Source: Rhizobium leguminosarum (GTDB lineage Bacteria; Pseudomonadota; Alphaproteobacteria; Rhizobiales; Rhizobiaceae). From it: 64,000 bases of DNA. Under the pieces are notes generated by a model. It was not told the origin of the DNA, ran no database searches, and saw nothing but the letters and a program-made list of their open reading frames with translations. The stretch lies in NCBI RefSeq assembly GCF_001652265.1, contig NZ_LWBS01000220.1:124001-188000 (forward strand), written 5' to 3'. A program made the translations under genes and the position numbers. Numbering within the stretch: position 1 is the first letter of the stretch; each line of letters begins with the position of its first letter. Of the stretch, positions 46,056 through 53,563 are shown piece by piece.

Positions 46056-47034
46056 TCGATCGCTTCTGAGGGTCGAGAACCTGACGACCCAGTTCGAACT
46101 ACCGGCCAAGGGCCTCTTCAAGCCGCCGGTCTTCCTGACCGCCGTTAACAATGTCAGCTTCGACCTCAGCGAAGGTCGAACGCTCGGCGTCGTCGGCGAA
46201 TCCGGCTGCGGCAAGTCCACGCTCGGCCGCTCCATCTTGCGGCTCCTGAAATCTCAGAAGGGCCGCATCCTCTGGCAGGGCCGCAATCTTCTCGACCTGT
46301 CGGACGAGGAAATGCGCGCCGCCCGCCGCGACATGCAGATCATCTTCCAGGATCCGATCGCCTCGCTCGACCCGCGCATGACGGTTGGAGACATCATCGC
46401 CGAGCCGCTCACGGTCTTCGAGCCCAAACTTTCAAGGGCAGAGCGCACCGAGCGCGTTCGCGAGATCATGACCGCCGTCGGCCTGGTGCCGGAGATGATC
46501 AACCGCTATCCGCACGAATTCTCCGGCGGCCAGGCGCAACGCATCGGTATCGCCCGCGCGGTCGTCACCAAGCCGAAGCTCATCATCTGCGATGAGCCGG
46601 TTTCGGCCCTCGACGTCTCGATCCAGGGACAGGTGATCACGCTTCTGCGCAAGCTGCGCAAGGAATTCGGCCTGACGCTGATCTTCATCAGCCACGACCT
46701 CTCCGTCGTCCGCCTGATCTCCGACGATGTGCTGGTGCTCTATCTCGGCAGGGTGGTAGAAGCCGGCGACTGTGCCACCGTCTTCGATCATCCCGCCCAC
46801 CCTTATACGCAGGCGCTGTTTTCCGCCGCGCCGATCCCGGATCCGAAACTTGCGCGCCTGCGCACCCGCATCCGCCTGCAGGGCGACCCGCCCTCGCCGC
46901 TTAACCCGCCGAAAGGCTGCGTCTTCTCACCGCGCTGCTGGAAAGCGACCGACATCTGTCGCACCGAAATGCCGCCGACCGAGCAGGTCCGCCCCGGCCA
47001 GACGGCCGCCTGTTATCATATGGACAGGCCATGA
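46048..47034 (+). CDS. oppF: oligopeptide ABC transporter ATPase OppF
   Basis: A 328-residue ATPase that pairs with OppD. Walker A is GESGCGKSTLGR, the signature is FSGGQAQRIGIARA, Walker B is LIICDEPVSALD, and the switch His is in FISHDLSVV. The C-terminal GCVFSPRCWKATDIC is the cysteine-rich extension of this group. It is the last gene of the operon. No strong terminator is visible in 47035-47197. Confidence 0.96.
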   Translation: MADRSLLRVENLTTQFELPAKGLFKPPVFLTAVNNVSFDLSEGRTLGVVGESGCGKSTLGRSILRLLKSQKGRILWQGRNLLDLSDEEMRAARRDMQIIFQDPIASLDPRMTVGDIIAEPLTVFEPKLSRAERTERVREIMTAVGLVPEMINRYPHEFSGGQAQRIGIARAVVTKPKLIICDEPVSALDVSIQGQVITLLRKLRKEFGLTLIFISHDLSVVRLISDDVLVLYLGRVVEAGDCATVFDHPAHPYTQALFSAAPIPDPKLARLRTRIRLQGDPPSPLNPPKGCVFSPRCWKATDICRTEMPPTEQVRPGQTAACYHMDRP

Positions 47035-47197
47035 GCGAAACGAAGGCCGCGCAAGCGGCCTTCGCCTTGAATACCTGATGCGCCAGCCGTTCTTGGGACG
47101 AAGCGGACTATTTTTGGGTCTAAAGTCGCCAATAAGAAAGATTTTATGAGCCCGTGCTATCCCATTTTGGCTAATCGCAAGCCAGGGGAACGCATAT

Positions 47198-47539
47198 ATG
47201 AAATCGAAGATATCAGTTTTGATCGCACTCGCCGCCACGATGATTGCCGCGTCCGCCGTTTCGTCGCATGCCGAAGATCTGACGTTCAAGCTCATCAACG
47301 GAACGACCTCCGTGCTGACGCGCTTCTACAGCTCGCCGACCGGCGTCGACGATTGGGAAGAAGATGTCTTCGGCGAGAACGTTCTCGATCCGGGCGAAAC
47401 CATGAACATCACCATCGCCGACGGCCGCACCGTCTGCAAATATGACATGCGCTTCGAATTCGAGGAGGACTCAAACCTCGCAACTACAGAAGATACGCAG
47501 GATCTTTGCGCGATGGGCAGCTACACTATCCACGAATAG
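47198..47539 (+). CDS. small secreted protein of unknown function
   Basis: A 113-residue protein with a signal peptide (MKSKISVLIALAATMIAASA to about SHA) and a mature part of about 89 residues that is acidic: LTFKLINGTTSVLTRFYSSP, GENVLDPGETMNITIADGR, FEFEEDSN. Two cysteines (TVCKYD and DLCAMG) could form a disulfide. The strand-rich pattern suggests a small beta-sandwich. AGGGGAA precedes the ATG and a clear terminator follows. I do not recognise the family with certainty; similar small periplasmic proteins occur in rhizobia. Confidence 0.75.
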   Translation: MKSKISVLIALAATMIAASAVSSHAEDLTFKLINGTTSVLTRFYSSPTGVDDWEEDVFGENVLDPGETMNITIADGRTVCKYDMRFEFEEDSNLATTEDTQDLCAMGSYTIHE

Positions 47540-47547
47540 GTATTAAG

Positions 47548-47583
47548 AGCCCGCCCTCCCATCGTCCGTGAAGGCGGGCTTTC
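47548..47583 (+). terminator. terminator-like hairpin after the small secreted protein gene
   Basis: AGCCCGCC and GGCGGGCT with a 17-base loop, followed by TTTC, nine bases past the stop codon. Confidence 0.75.
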
Positions 47584-47645
47584 ATCTCGCGTGATATCGA
47601 CGCTTGTCACTTCGCCCGGCTCCGCGTATCAGCGAATGAAGACCA

Positions 47646-47752
47646 GCGCACAATCCTTTTCGAAAATCGATCCCGATTTTCGAAAAGGATTGTGCGCCAA
47701 TTCAAAGTGATAGAGCGTCCTTAGTGCGTCCTGTTCGACGCTCGGCGCTCTA
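47646..47752 (+). repeat. RIME-like palindromic intergenic repeat, copy 6 (perfect first palindrome)
   Basis: The first palindrome is a perfect 24-bp stem (47646-47669 with 47674-47697) around an ATCC loop. The second runs ATAGAGCGTCC...GGCGCTCTAA. Same orientation as copy 1. It ends only 16 bases before the GTG of the kinase gene. Confidence 0.9.
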
Positions 47753-47768
47753 ATGCCGGGAGGACAAG

Positions 47769-48698
47769 GTGAGCAGACGGTTTCTATCGATCGGTGAATG
47801 CATGGTGGAACTCTCGCAAGCAGGCGACGGCCTGCTGCGCAAAGGTTTCGCCGGCGACACCTTCAACACCGCCTGGTATGCCCGCGCCTGCCTTGCCGCC
47901 GAGTGGTCGGTCGACTATTTCACCGCCCTCGGTGACGACGCCATGTCGGATGAGATGTTGGCCTTCATCGACAAATCGGGCATCGGCACGAGCCTCATCC
48001 GCCGCATCAGAGGCAGGACTCCCGGCCTCTATATGATTAACCTGAAAAATGGCGAACGCTCCTTCAGCTACTGGCGCGACAGCTCGGCGGCCCGCAGCCT
48101 GGCTGCCGATCCGGACCGTCTGCGCGAGGCGGTGGAAAGTGCTGCCGTCATCTATTTCTCCGGCATCACCCTTGCCATCCTGCCGCATGAGGATGCCGAG
48201 ACGCTGCTCGCCGAAGTCCGTCGCGCCAAGGCCGCCGGCAAGCTCGTGGTGTTCGATCCGAACATCCGCCCGCGCCTCTGGTCGAGCTACGACGTGATGC
48301 ACACGACGATCAGCGAAGGCGCCCGCTCCTCCGTGCTCGTCATGCCGAGCTTCGACGACGAGGCTGCCCATTTCGGCGACGATTCCATCGAGGCGACGAT
48401 CCATCGCTACCGCGCGCTAGGTGCCGTCGATATCGTCGTCAAGAACGGCGCTGACGGTGTCACGCTGAATTTTGCCGGCGAGCAAACCTTCGTTCCGGCC
48501 GAAAAGGTGAAGAAGGTGGTCGACACGACCAGCGCCGGCGACAGCTTCAACGGCGCCTTTCTCGCACGATATCTCGAAGCAGGCGATGCGCCTGCCGCCG
48601 CCCGTTTCGCAGCAAAGGTCGCTGCCCGCGTCGTCAGCGAACATGGTGCATTGGTCGTAAAGGAAAAGCTTGGATTGGATGACGGCCAAGCGTCGTGA
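47769..48698 (+). CDS. kdgK: 2-dehydro-3-deoxygluconokinase (PfkB family)
   Basis: A 309-residue PfkB-family sugar kinase. The N-terminal SIGECMVELSQAG, the first substrate motif GFAGDTFNTAWYAR and the C-terminal DTTSAGDSFNGAFLARYLE (anion hole and catalytic Asp) follow KdgK, which phosphorylates KDG to KDPG in the Entner-Doudoroff branch of uronate use. The GTG start is supported by GGGAGG six bases upstream. RIME-like copy 6 is immediately upstream. KdgK is the best fit, but PfkB specificities are easily confused. Confidence 0.85.
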   Translation: MSRRFLSIGECMVELSQAGDGLLRKGFAGDTFNTAWYARACLAAEWSVDYFTALGDDAMSDEMLAFIDKSGIGTSLIRRIRGRTPGLYMINLKNGERSFSYWRDSSAARSLAADPDRLREAVESAAVIYFSGITLAILPHEDAETLLAEVRRAKAAGKLVVFDPNIRPRLWSSYDVMHTTISEGARSSVLVMPSFDDEAAHFGDDSIEATIHRYRALGAVDIVVKNGADGVTLNFAGEQTFVPAEKVKKVVDTTSAGDSFNGAFLARYLEAGDAPAAARFAAKVAARVVSEHGALVVKEKLGLDDGQAS

Positions 48699-48741
48699 AC
48701 TTTCAGCTTTGTCGGCGTCCTTGCCCCGCGACCAGGGGAAA

Positions 48742-48933
48742 TCAGGACTTCGTCGGCCGGTCGGATTCGCGAACCGCCTCGTCATGGTACCAGCAGCTGT
48801 CGAGCGCTGCATCGCAGACTTCGGCTGCCTCGCGCTCCATCAGGCGGGCGCGTTCGAACCGGTTGGCGTTGCGTATCGCCTTGACGGGAAACTGGTAGAT
48901 CTTTGCGGATTCACGGTGGAAACCGGTGGGCAT
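48742..48933 (-). CDS. gstI: GstI, glutamine synthetase II translational inhibitor (DUF2735)
   Basis: A 63-residue protein divergent from glnII. The N-terminus MPTGFHRESAKIYQFPVKA is the DUF2735 signature. In Rhizobium leguminosarum, gstI encodes a 63-residue peptide transcribed divergently from glnII that inhibits glnII mRNA translation when nitrogen is plentiful; length, position and orientation here match. GGAGG lies six bases before the ATG. NtrC-like sites lie 59-95 bases upstream of its start codon, consistent with NtrC repressing gstI while activating glnII. Confidence 0.9.
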   Translation of the reverse strand: MPTGFHRESAKIYQFPVKAIRNANRFERARLMEREAAEVCDAALDSCWYHDEAVRESDRPTKS

Positions 48934-48991
48934 GAGATCGCCTCCATTCAGCTCGGCGCATCAACATTTCAGGACCGCCACCATAGCATAA

Positions 48992-49028
48992 TGCACATAG
49001 TTTATGCAAATTGCACAAAATAAGAGCA
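48992..49028. promoter_or_regulatory. two tandem NtrC-like binding sites
   Basis: TGCACATAGTTTATGCA (48992-49008) and TGCACAAAATAAGAGCA (49012-49028) are both 17 bp, the size of the NtrC consensus, and keep its TGCAC and GCA ends. They lie close to gstI and about 235-270 bases upstream of the glnII sigma-54 promoter, a normal enhancer distance. The rest of the 48934-49365 interval holds no coding frame. Confidence 0.65.
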
Positions 49029-49260
49029 ATGTTGCAATTGTAGCCGGTCAGCATGCTGTCTCGACCAAAAGCTTCCGCCAATTTGTTTAACACTTCATCA
49101 TTTCAGCTTAACGCCGCAATTTTCATCCGGTTCCAGATGGAAAAAGTGCGTTTTGAGGGGCGATACCGCCTACGCGCGTTAAAAACAGCCCGATTTTTCA
49201 AAAGGGAAAAAATCGGTCGGTACGCTGATTCGCGATTTTTCTTTCGCGTGACGTCAAAAC

Positions 49261-49275
49261 TGGCACGCTACGTGC
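49261..49275 (+). promoter_or_regulatory. sigma-54 (-24/-12) promoter of glnII
   Basis: TGGCACGCTACGTGC has GG and GC exactly ten bases apart and matches TGGCACG-N4-TTGC except at one position (GTGC). Transcription would start near 49287, giving a leader of roughly 80 bases, the region GstI is expected to act on. Confidence 0.8.
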
Positions 49276-49365
49276 TTTTAAAGCGTCATCCCTGGCGATC
49301 GGATGCGCTTGCGCGCCGAGATTGCCTCCGGATTTGCTCACCTTTGTAGCACTGAGAGAGTCGCG

Positions 49366-50406
49366 ATGACAAAATTTAAGCTCGAGTACATTTGGCTCGA
49401 TGGGTACACACCGGTACCGAACCTGCGTGGCAAGACGCAGATCAAGGAATTCGATGAATTCCCGACGCTGGAACAGCTTCCGCTGTGGGGCTTCGACGGT
49501 TCGTCGACCATGCAGGCCGAGGGCCGCAGCTCTGACTGCGTGCTGAAGCCCGTCGCCATTTATCCCGATCCGGCCCGCACCAACGGCGCTCTCGTCATGT
49601 GCGAAGTCATGATGCCCGATGGCGTCACGCCACACGCATCGAATGCCCGCGCGACCATCCTCGACGACGAAGATGCCTGGTTCGGCTTCGAACAGGAATA
49701 TTTCTTCTACCAGAACGGCCGTCCGCTCGGCTTCCCCGAACAGGGCTACCCGGCTCCACAGGGTCCTTATTACACCGGCGTCGGCTACTCGAACGTCGGC
49801 GATGTCGCCCGCGAAATCGTCGAAGAGCATCTCGACCTCTGCCTCGCTGCCGGCATCAACCACGAAGGCATCAATGCCGAAGTGGCCAAGGGTCAGTGGG
49901 AATTCCAGATTTTCGGCAAGGGCTCCAAGAAAGCTGCCGACCAGATCTGGATGGCGCGCTACCTGCTGCAGCGCCTGACGGAAAAATACGGCATCGACAT
50001 CGAGTATCATTGCAAGCCGCTCGGCGACACCGACTGGAACGGCTCGGGCATGCATTGCAACTTCTCGACCAAGTACCTGCGCGAAGTCGGCGGCAAGGAA
50101 TATTTCGAAGCGCTAATGGCGCAGTTCGACAAGAACCTGATGGACCACATCGCGGTCTACGGCCCCGATAACGACAAGCGCCTGACCGGCAAGCACGAGA
50201 CTGCTCCGTGGAACAAGTTCTCCTACGGCGTTGCCGACCGTGGTGCTTCGATCCGCGTGCCGCACTCCTTCATCAAGAACGACTACAAGGGCTATCTGGA
50301 AGATCGCCGCCCGAACTCGCAAGGCGACCCCTACCAGATCGCTTCGCAGGTTCTGAAGACGATCTCGGAAGTTCCGACTGCAAGCTCGGCTTCCGCTGCC
50401 GCTTAA
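49366..50406 (+). CDS. glnII: glutamine synthetase II (eukaryotic-type)
   Basis: A 346-residue GSII, the short, eukaryote-like enzyme of rhizobia that makes glutamine from glutamate and ammonia. Key motifs are LPLWGFDGSSTMQAEG, WFGFEQEYFF, CLAAGINHEGINAEVAKGQW and the MHCNFSTKYLRE region, with KHETAPWNKFSYGVADRG near the active site. The length agrees with GSII. GAGAG precedes the ATG at 49366. Regulation by sigma-54/NtrC and by GstI is suggested by the upstream elements. Confidence 0.98.
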   Translation: MTKFKLEYIWLDGYTPVPNLRGKTQIKEFDEFPTLEQLPLWGFDGSSTMQAEGRSSDCVLKPVAIYPDPARTNGALVMCEVMMPDGVTPHASNARATILDDEDAWFGFEQEYFFYQNGRPLGFPEQGYPAPQGPYYTGVGYSNVGDVAREIVEEHLDLCLAAGINHEGINAEVAKGQWEFQIFGKGSKKAADQIWMARYLLQRLTEKYGIDIEYHCKPLGDTDWNGSGMHCNFSTKYLREVGGKEYFEALMAQFDKNLMDHIAVYGPDNDKRLTGKHETAPWNKFSYGVADRGASIRVPHSFIKNDYKGYLEDRRPNSQGDPYQIASQVLKTISEVPTASSASAAA

Positions 50407-50414
50407 CCTCCCGA

Positions 50415-50441
50415 ACGGCGCCGGTCCTGGACCGGCGCCGT
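50415..50441 (+). terminator. terminator of glnII
   Basis: A 13-bp perfect stem (ACGGCGCCGGTCC / GGACCGGCGCCGT) around one base, followed by CATTCTTTG, starting eight bases after the stop. Confidence 0.8.
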
Positions 50442-50645
50442 CATTCTTTGTGCATGAGAACTGCGATCGACCGCTGACATAATCGCGGGAATCGAGCCGC
50501 TAAGGCCCTGCAATCCTTGCAATATGGGCTGTAATATTTCCATCATGGTCATGCCTCAAAATAGAGAAGCGGGAATCGCCGTTCCGGAACCCCGCTTTGG
50601 GGTTGAGCGTTGCCAGATCACTGCGACGCGGATGGAAATCGTGAC

Positions 50646-51827
50646 ATGCTGCAACGTCCGGCAAACACTTATAGCGGCGAGAGCCCGGCCAATGCCGCAG
50701 CCGCCGGAAACCTGCCCGAGAGGCTGGTGATCGTCACCGATGCCTGGCACCCACAGGTCAACGGCGTCGTGCGTTCGATCGAGAACACCAACCGCGAACT
50801 GGCGAAGATGGGCGTCGAGGTTTCGATGGTGACGCCGGAGCGCTTCAACAGCATCCCCTGCCCGACCTACCCTGAGATCCGCCTGTCGATCGCCAATTAC
50901 CGCCGCATCGCCCGCGAGATTGAAAAGCACAATCCCTCCTACGTGCATATCGCCACCGAAGGTCCGCTGGGGCTGACCGCCCGCCGCTGGTGCCTGAAGA
51001 GCCGCATGCCGTTTTCGACGAGCTACCACACCCGCTTCCCGGAATACGTTTCCGCGCGCCTGCCGATACCGAAGAGCTGGCTTTACTCCTTCGTCCGCTG
51101 GTTCCACAATGGCGGCGCCGGCTGCATGGTGGCGACACCGAGCCTTGCCCGCGAACTGTCGGAAAAGGGCATCCGCAACCTCATGCCCTGGAGCCGCGGC
51201 ATCGACGCCACGCAGTTCCGTCCGATGGCGCTCGAGGAAAAGCCGTTCGGCCTGTCGCGCCCGATCTTCATAACCGTCGGCCGCGTGGCGCTGGAAAAGA
51301 ACCTGCCGGCCTTCCTCGATCTCGACCTGCCGGGTTCCAAGGTCGTCGTTGGCGACGGTCCGGCCCGCGCCGAACTGGAAAAGCAATATCCCGACGTCTT
51401 CTTCGCTGGCGTGCAGTTTGGCGAGGATCTGGCGAAAATCTATGCCCAGGCCGACGTCTTCGTCTTTCCCTCGCTCACCGACACCTTCGGCAACACCATC
51501 CTCGAAGCACTGGCATCGGGCGTGCCCGTTGCAGCCTATCCGGTCACCGGCCCGCTCGATATCATCGGCGAGGATAGCGAAGTCGGCGCGCTCGACCAGA
51601 ACCTGCAGGCCGCCTGCCTTGCTGCCCTCTCCGCCTCGCGCGGCAAGGCGCGCGAACTCGCCATGCAATATTCCTGGGAAGCGGCGACGCTGCAGTTCAT
51701 CAACAATATCCGCGCCGCCAATGGCGTCATCACGCCGAAATGGCGGAAGGCTTGGCAGTATGCCAAGTCGCTTCCTAGAAGCAGAAAGCCCGGCGAAACC
51801 GCCGGGCCTCTCCCGTCTGCAGACTGA
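50646..51827 (+). CDS. glycosyltransferase family 4 protein
   Basis: A 393-residue GT-B glycosyltransferase. The N-terminal IVTDAWHPQVNGVVRSIENT is characteristic of the alpha-mannosyl/glucosyltransferase group related to MgtA and SqdX. The acceptor-side STSYHTRFPEYVSARL and nucleotide-sugar side ITVGRVALEKNL, ADVFVFPSLTDTFGNTILEALA (E-x7-E) are intact. No signal peptide or membrane helix; such enzymes attach to the inner face of the membrane. It stands alone between glnII and an esterase. A glycolipid product is likely by family but not proven. Confidence 0.88.
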   Translation: MLQRPANTYSGESPANAAAAGNLPERLVIVTDAWHPQVNGVVRSIENTNRELAKMGVEVSMVTPERFNSIPCPTYPEIRLSIANYRRIAREIEKHNPSYVHIATEGPLGLTARRWCLKSRMPFSTSYHTRFPEYVSARLPIPKSWLYSFVRWFHNGGAGCMVATPSLARELSEKGIRNLMPWSRGIDATQFRPMALEEKPFGLSRPIFITVGRVALEKNLPAFLDLDLPGSKVVVGDGPARAELEKQYPDVFFAGVQFGEDLAKIYAQADVFVFPSLTDTFGNTILEALASGVPVAAYPVTGPLDIIGEDSEVGALDQNLQAACLAALSASRGKARELAMQYSWEAATLQFINNIRAANGVITPKWRKAWQYAKSLPRSRKPGETAGPLPSAD

Positions 51828-51833
51828 TTGATT

Positions 51834-52847
51834 TTACTTGTGAAGCGCGCTGCGAAGCGTGTCGTTCGCGACCGCAATCGCGCTGCGCGCGGCAGGCGTT
51901 TCAGCAATGGCGTTCAGCAGCACGAAATCGTGGATCGTGCCGTTATAACGCATCGACGTGACCTTGACGCCAGCCTGGCTGAGCTTGCGGGCATAGGCCT
52001 CGCCCTCGTCACGCAGCACGTCGTTCTCGTCAACGATGATAAGCGCTGACGGCAGGCCGTTCAACTGCTCCAGCGACGCCTGCAGCGGTGAGGCCGTCGG
52101 CTCCTTGCGCTTGGCTTCATCAGGCAGATAGGCGTTCCAGAACCATTTCATCGCTTCCTTCGTCAGCCACGGGCCATCGGCGAACTGGTTGTAGGAACCA
52201 TTGTCGAAATTGGCGTCGGTGACGGGGTAGAACAGCACCTGCTGATCGATGGCAGGACCGCCGCGTTCCTTGGCAAGCAGCGTCACCGCCGCCGCCATGT
52301 TGCCGCCGACGCTATCGCCTGCGACCGCGAGCCTGGAGGCGTCGACCTTGAACTCCTTGGCATGCTCGGCGACATATTTGGTCGCAGCATAAGCCTGCTC
52401 GATGGCAACGGGATAGCGGGCTTCCGGCGAGCGCTCGTAGTCGACGAAGACGACGGCGGCATCGGCGCCGTTGGCGATCTCGCGCACCAGCCGGTCATGC
52501 GTATCCGCATCGCCCAGCACCCAGCCGCCGCCATGGAAATAGAGAATGACCGGCAGCGTGCCCTTGGCATGTTCCGGGCGGACAATGCGCAGCTTGATGC
52601 TGCCTGTCGGACCAGCCTTGATGACCCTGTCCTCTTCCTTGGCGGCAAGCTTCTTCACATCGCCTTTCTGCGCGCCGGCCAGGACATTGCGGGCATCGGC
52701 CGGCGACAGCGTGTAGATCGGCTTGCCGCCGGCAAGCCCGTCGATGAATTTCTGCGTTGTCGGTTCGAGTACCGGATCGGCAAGCGCGCCAACGGCGGAG
52801 GCTGCGAGCAGTGCTGCTGCGGAAACTGCGGTCTTGATGGTCGACAT
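51834..52847 (-). CDS. secreted alpha/beta hydrolase (HSL-type esterase)
   Basis: A 337-residue esterase. The signal peptide is MSTIKTAVSAAALLAASAVGALA. The oxyanion motif HGGGW, the nucleophile Ser in AGDSVGGNMAA, the acid in DENDVLRDEG and the His in GTIHDFVLL form the full set for the hormone-sensitive lipase family. GAGAGGACAAGACA precedes the ATG. It is divergent from an OhrR-like regulator, with TATCGTGCACGATA-type palindromes between them, which suggests regulation by that protein. It converges on the glycosyltransferase gene with a six-base gap. Confidence 0.9.
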   Translation of the reverse strand: MSTIKTAVSAAALLAASAVGALADPVLEPTTQKFIDGLAGGKPIYTLSPADARNVLAGAQKGDVKKLAAKEEDRVIKAGPTGSIKLRIVRPEHAKGTLPVILYFHGGGWVLGDADTHDRLVREIANGADAAVVFVDYERSPEARYPVAIEQAYAATKYVAEHAKEFKVDASRLAVAGDSVGGNMAAAVTLLAKERGGPAIDQQVLFYPVTDANFDNGSYNQFADGPWLTKEAMKWFWNAYLPDEAKRKEPTASPLQASLEQLNGLPSALIIVDENDVLRDEGEAYARKLSQAGVKVTSMRYNGTIHDFVLLNAIAETPAARSAIAVANDTLRSALHK

Positions 52848-52894
52848 TGTCTTGTCCTCTCGGTTTCGATGTTCGTCGCGAACACGGCTTTTAT

Positions 52895-52918
52895 ATCGTG
52901 CACGATTGTTTATCGTGC
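52895..52918. promoter_or_regulatory. palindromic operator candidate near the esterase start
   Basis: ATCGTGCACGAT (52895-52906) is a perfect 12-bp palindrome, followed by a second TATCGTGC half-site at 52911-52918. It lies 48-71 bases upstream of the esterase ATG. Confidence 0.65.
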
Positions 52919-52968
52919 AAATTAAATTTCCGCATAGCTGCCATGCATAAAAAGCGCCTACGATTATT

Positions 52969-52980
52969 TATCGCACGATA
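52969..52980. promoter_or_regulatory. palindromic operator candidate near the OhrR-like start
   Basis: TATCG-CA-CGATA shares its arms with the site near the esterase and lies 29 bases before the regulator start codon. Two related palindromes in one divergent interval suggest joint control and autoregulation. Confidence 0.6.
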
Positions 52981-53009
52981 TATATTTGATTGGTTTTGGA
53001 GATATGCTC

Positions 53010-53447
53010 ATGCAGGATCAACTGAAGCTCGACAATTTCATCTGCTTCGCCGTCTATACGGCAAGCCACGCAATGAATCGCGTCTACAAACCGCTGCTCG
53101 ACACGCTCGGCCTCACCTATCCGCAATATCTGGCGATGGTTTCGCTCTGGGAGCAGGACGGCCAGACCGTCGGCGGCTTGGGTGAAAAGCTCTTCCTGGA
53201 ATCGAGCACGCTGACCCCGCTGCTCAAACGCCTTGAAACCGCAGGTTATGTCAAACGCGAACGCAGCCGGGAGGACGAACGCGTCGTCGTCATCCGCCTG
53301 AGCGAAGAAGGCATTCGCCTGAAGGAAAAGGCGATCGGCATCCCGGGTTGCATCGCCGCTGCCAGCGGTCGCGATGCAGTCGACCTCACCCGCCTCCAGG
53401 CCGAGATCGTGGCACTGCGTGAAGCGCTGAACAAAAACGCGGCTTAG
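53010..53447 (+). CDS. MarR-family regulator, OhrR-like, two-cysteine type
   Basis: A 145-residue winged-helix protein that follows OhrR: KLDNFICFAVYTASHAMNRV contains the reactive Cys, LGLTYPQYLAMVSLWEQDG and FLESSTLTPLLKRLETAGYV form the DNA-binding domain. A second Cys in GIPGCIAA is at the position used for an intersubunit disulfide by two-Cys OhrR proteins, so peroxide sensing is plausible. The ATG at 53010 was chosen since GGAG is then eight bases upstream; 53004 and 52986 are alternatives. No ohr peroxidase gene is adjacent; the divergent partner is a secreted esterase. Confidence 0.85.
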   Translation: MQDQLKLDNFICFAVYTASHAMNRVYKPLLDTLGLTYPQYLAMVSLWEQDGQTVGGLGEKLFLESSTLTPLLKRLETAGYVKRERSREDERVVVIRLSEEGIRLKEKAIGIPGCIAAASGRDAVDLTRLQAEIVALREALNKNAA

Positions 53448-53460
53448 ATTGCCAGATAGC

Positions 53461-53509
53461 TATCACAGTGCCTGTGATACACCTCTTCTGCCCTGCCGGG
53501 CAGGGCAGA
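53461..53509. terminator. two palindromes between convergent genes (bidirectional terminator candidate)
   Basis: TATCACAG-TGC-CTGTGATA (53461-53479) and TCTGCCCTGC-CGG-GCAGGGCAGA (53487-53509) lie between the OhrR-like gene and der. Neither has a strong U-run. They may also be remains of a dispersed repeat. Confidence 0.45.
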
Positions 53510-53563
53510 GGGGGGCTCCACGACGCGTGCGCAATGCCCCACCAATCAGTGCAAGCTCCCCGC

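Noticed and set aside
44382..46235. 617-codon reverse frame across oppC, oppD and oppF
   Set aside because: It spans three well-identified genes on the opposite strand and is composed of low-information residues.
50556..51668. 370-codon reverse frame over the glycosyltransferase
   Set aside because: Antisense shadow; the forward protein carries all family motifs.
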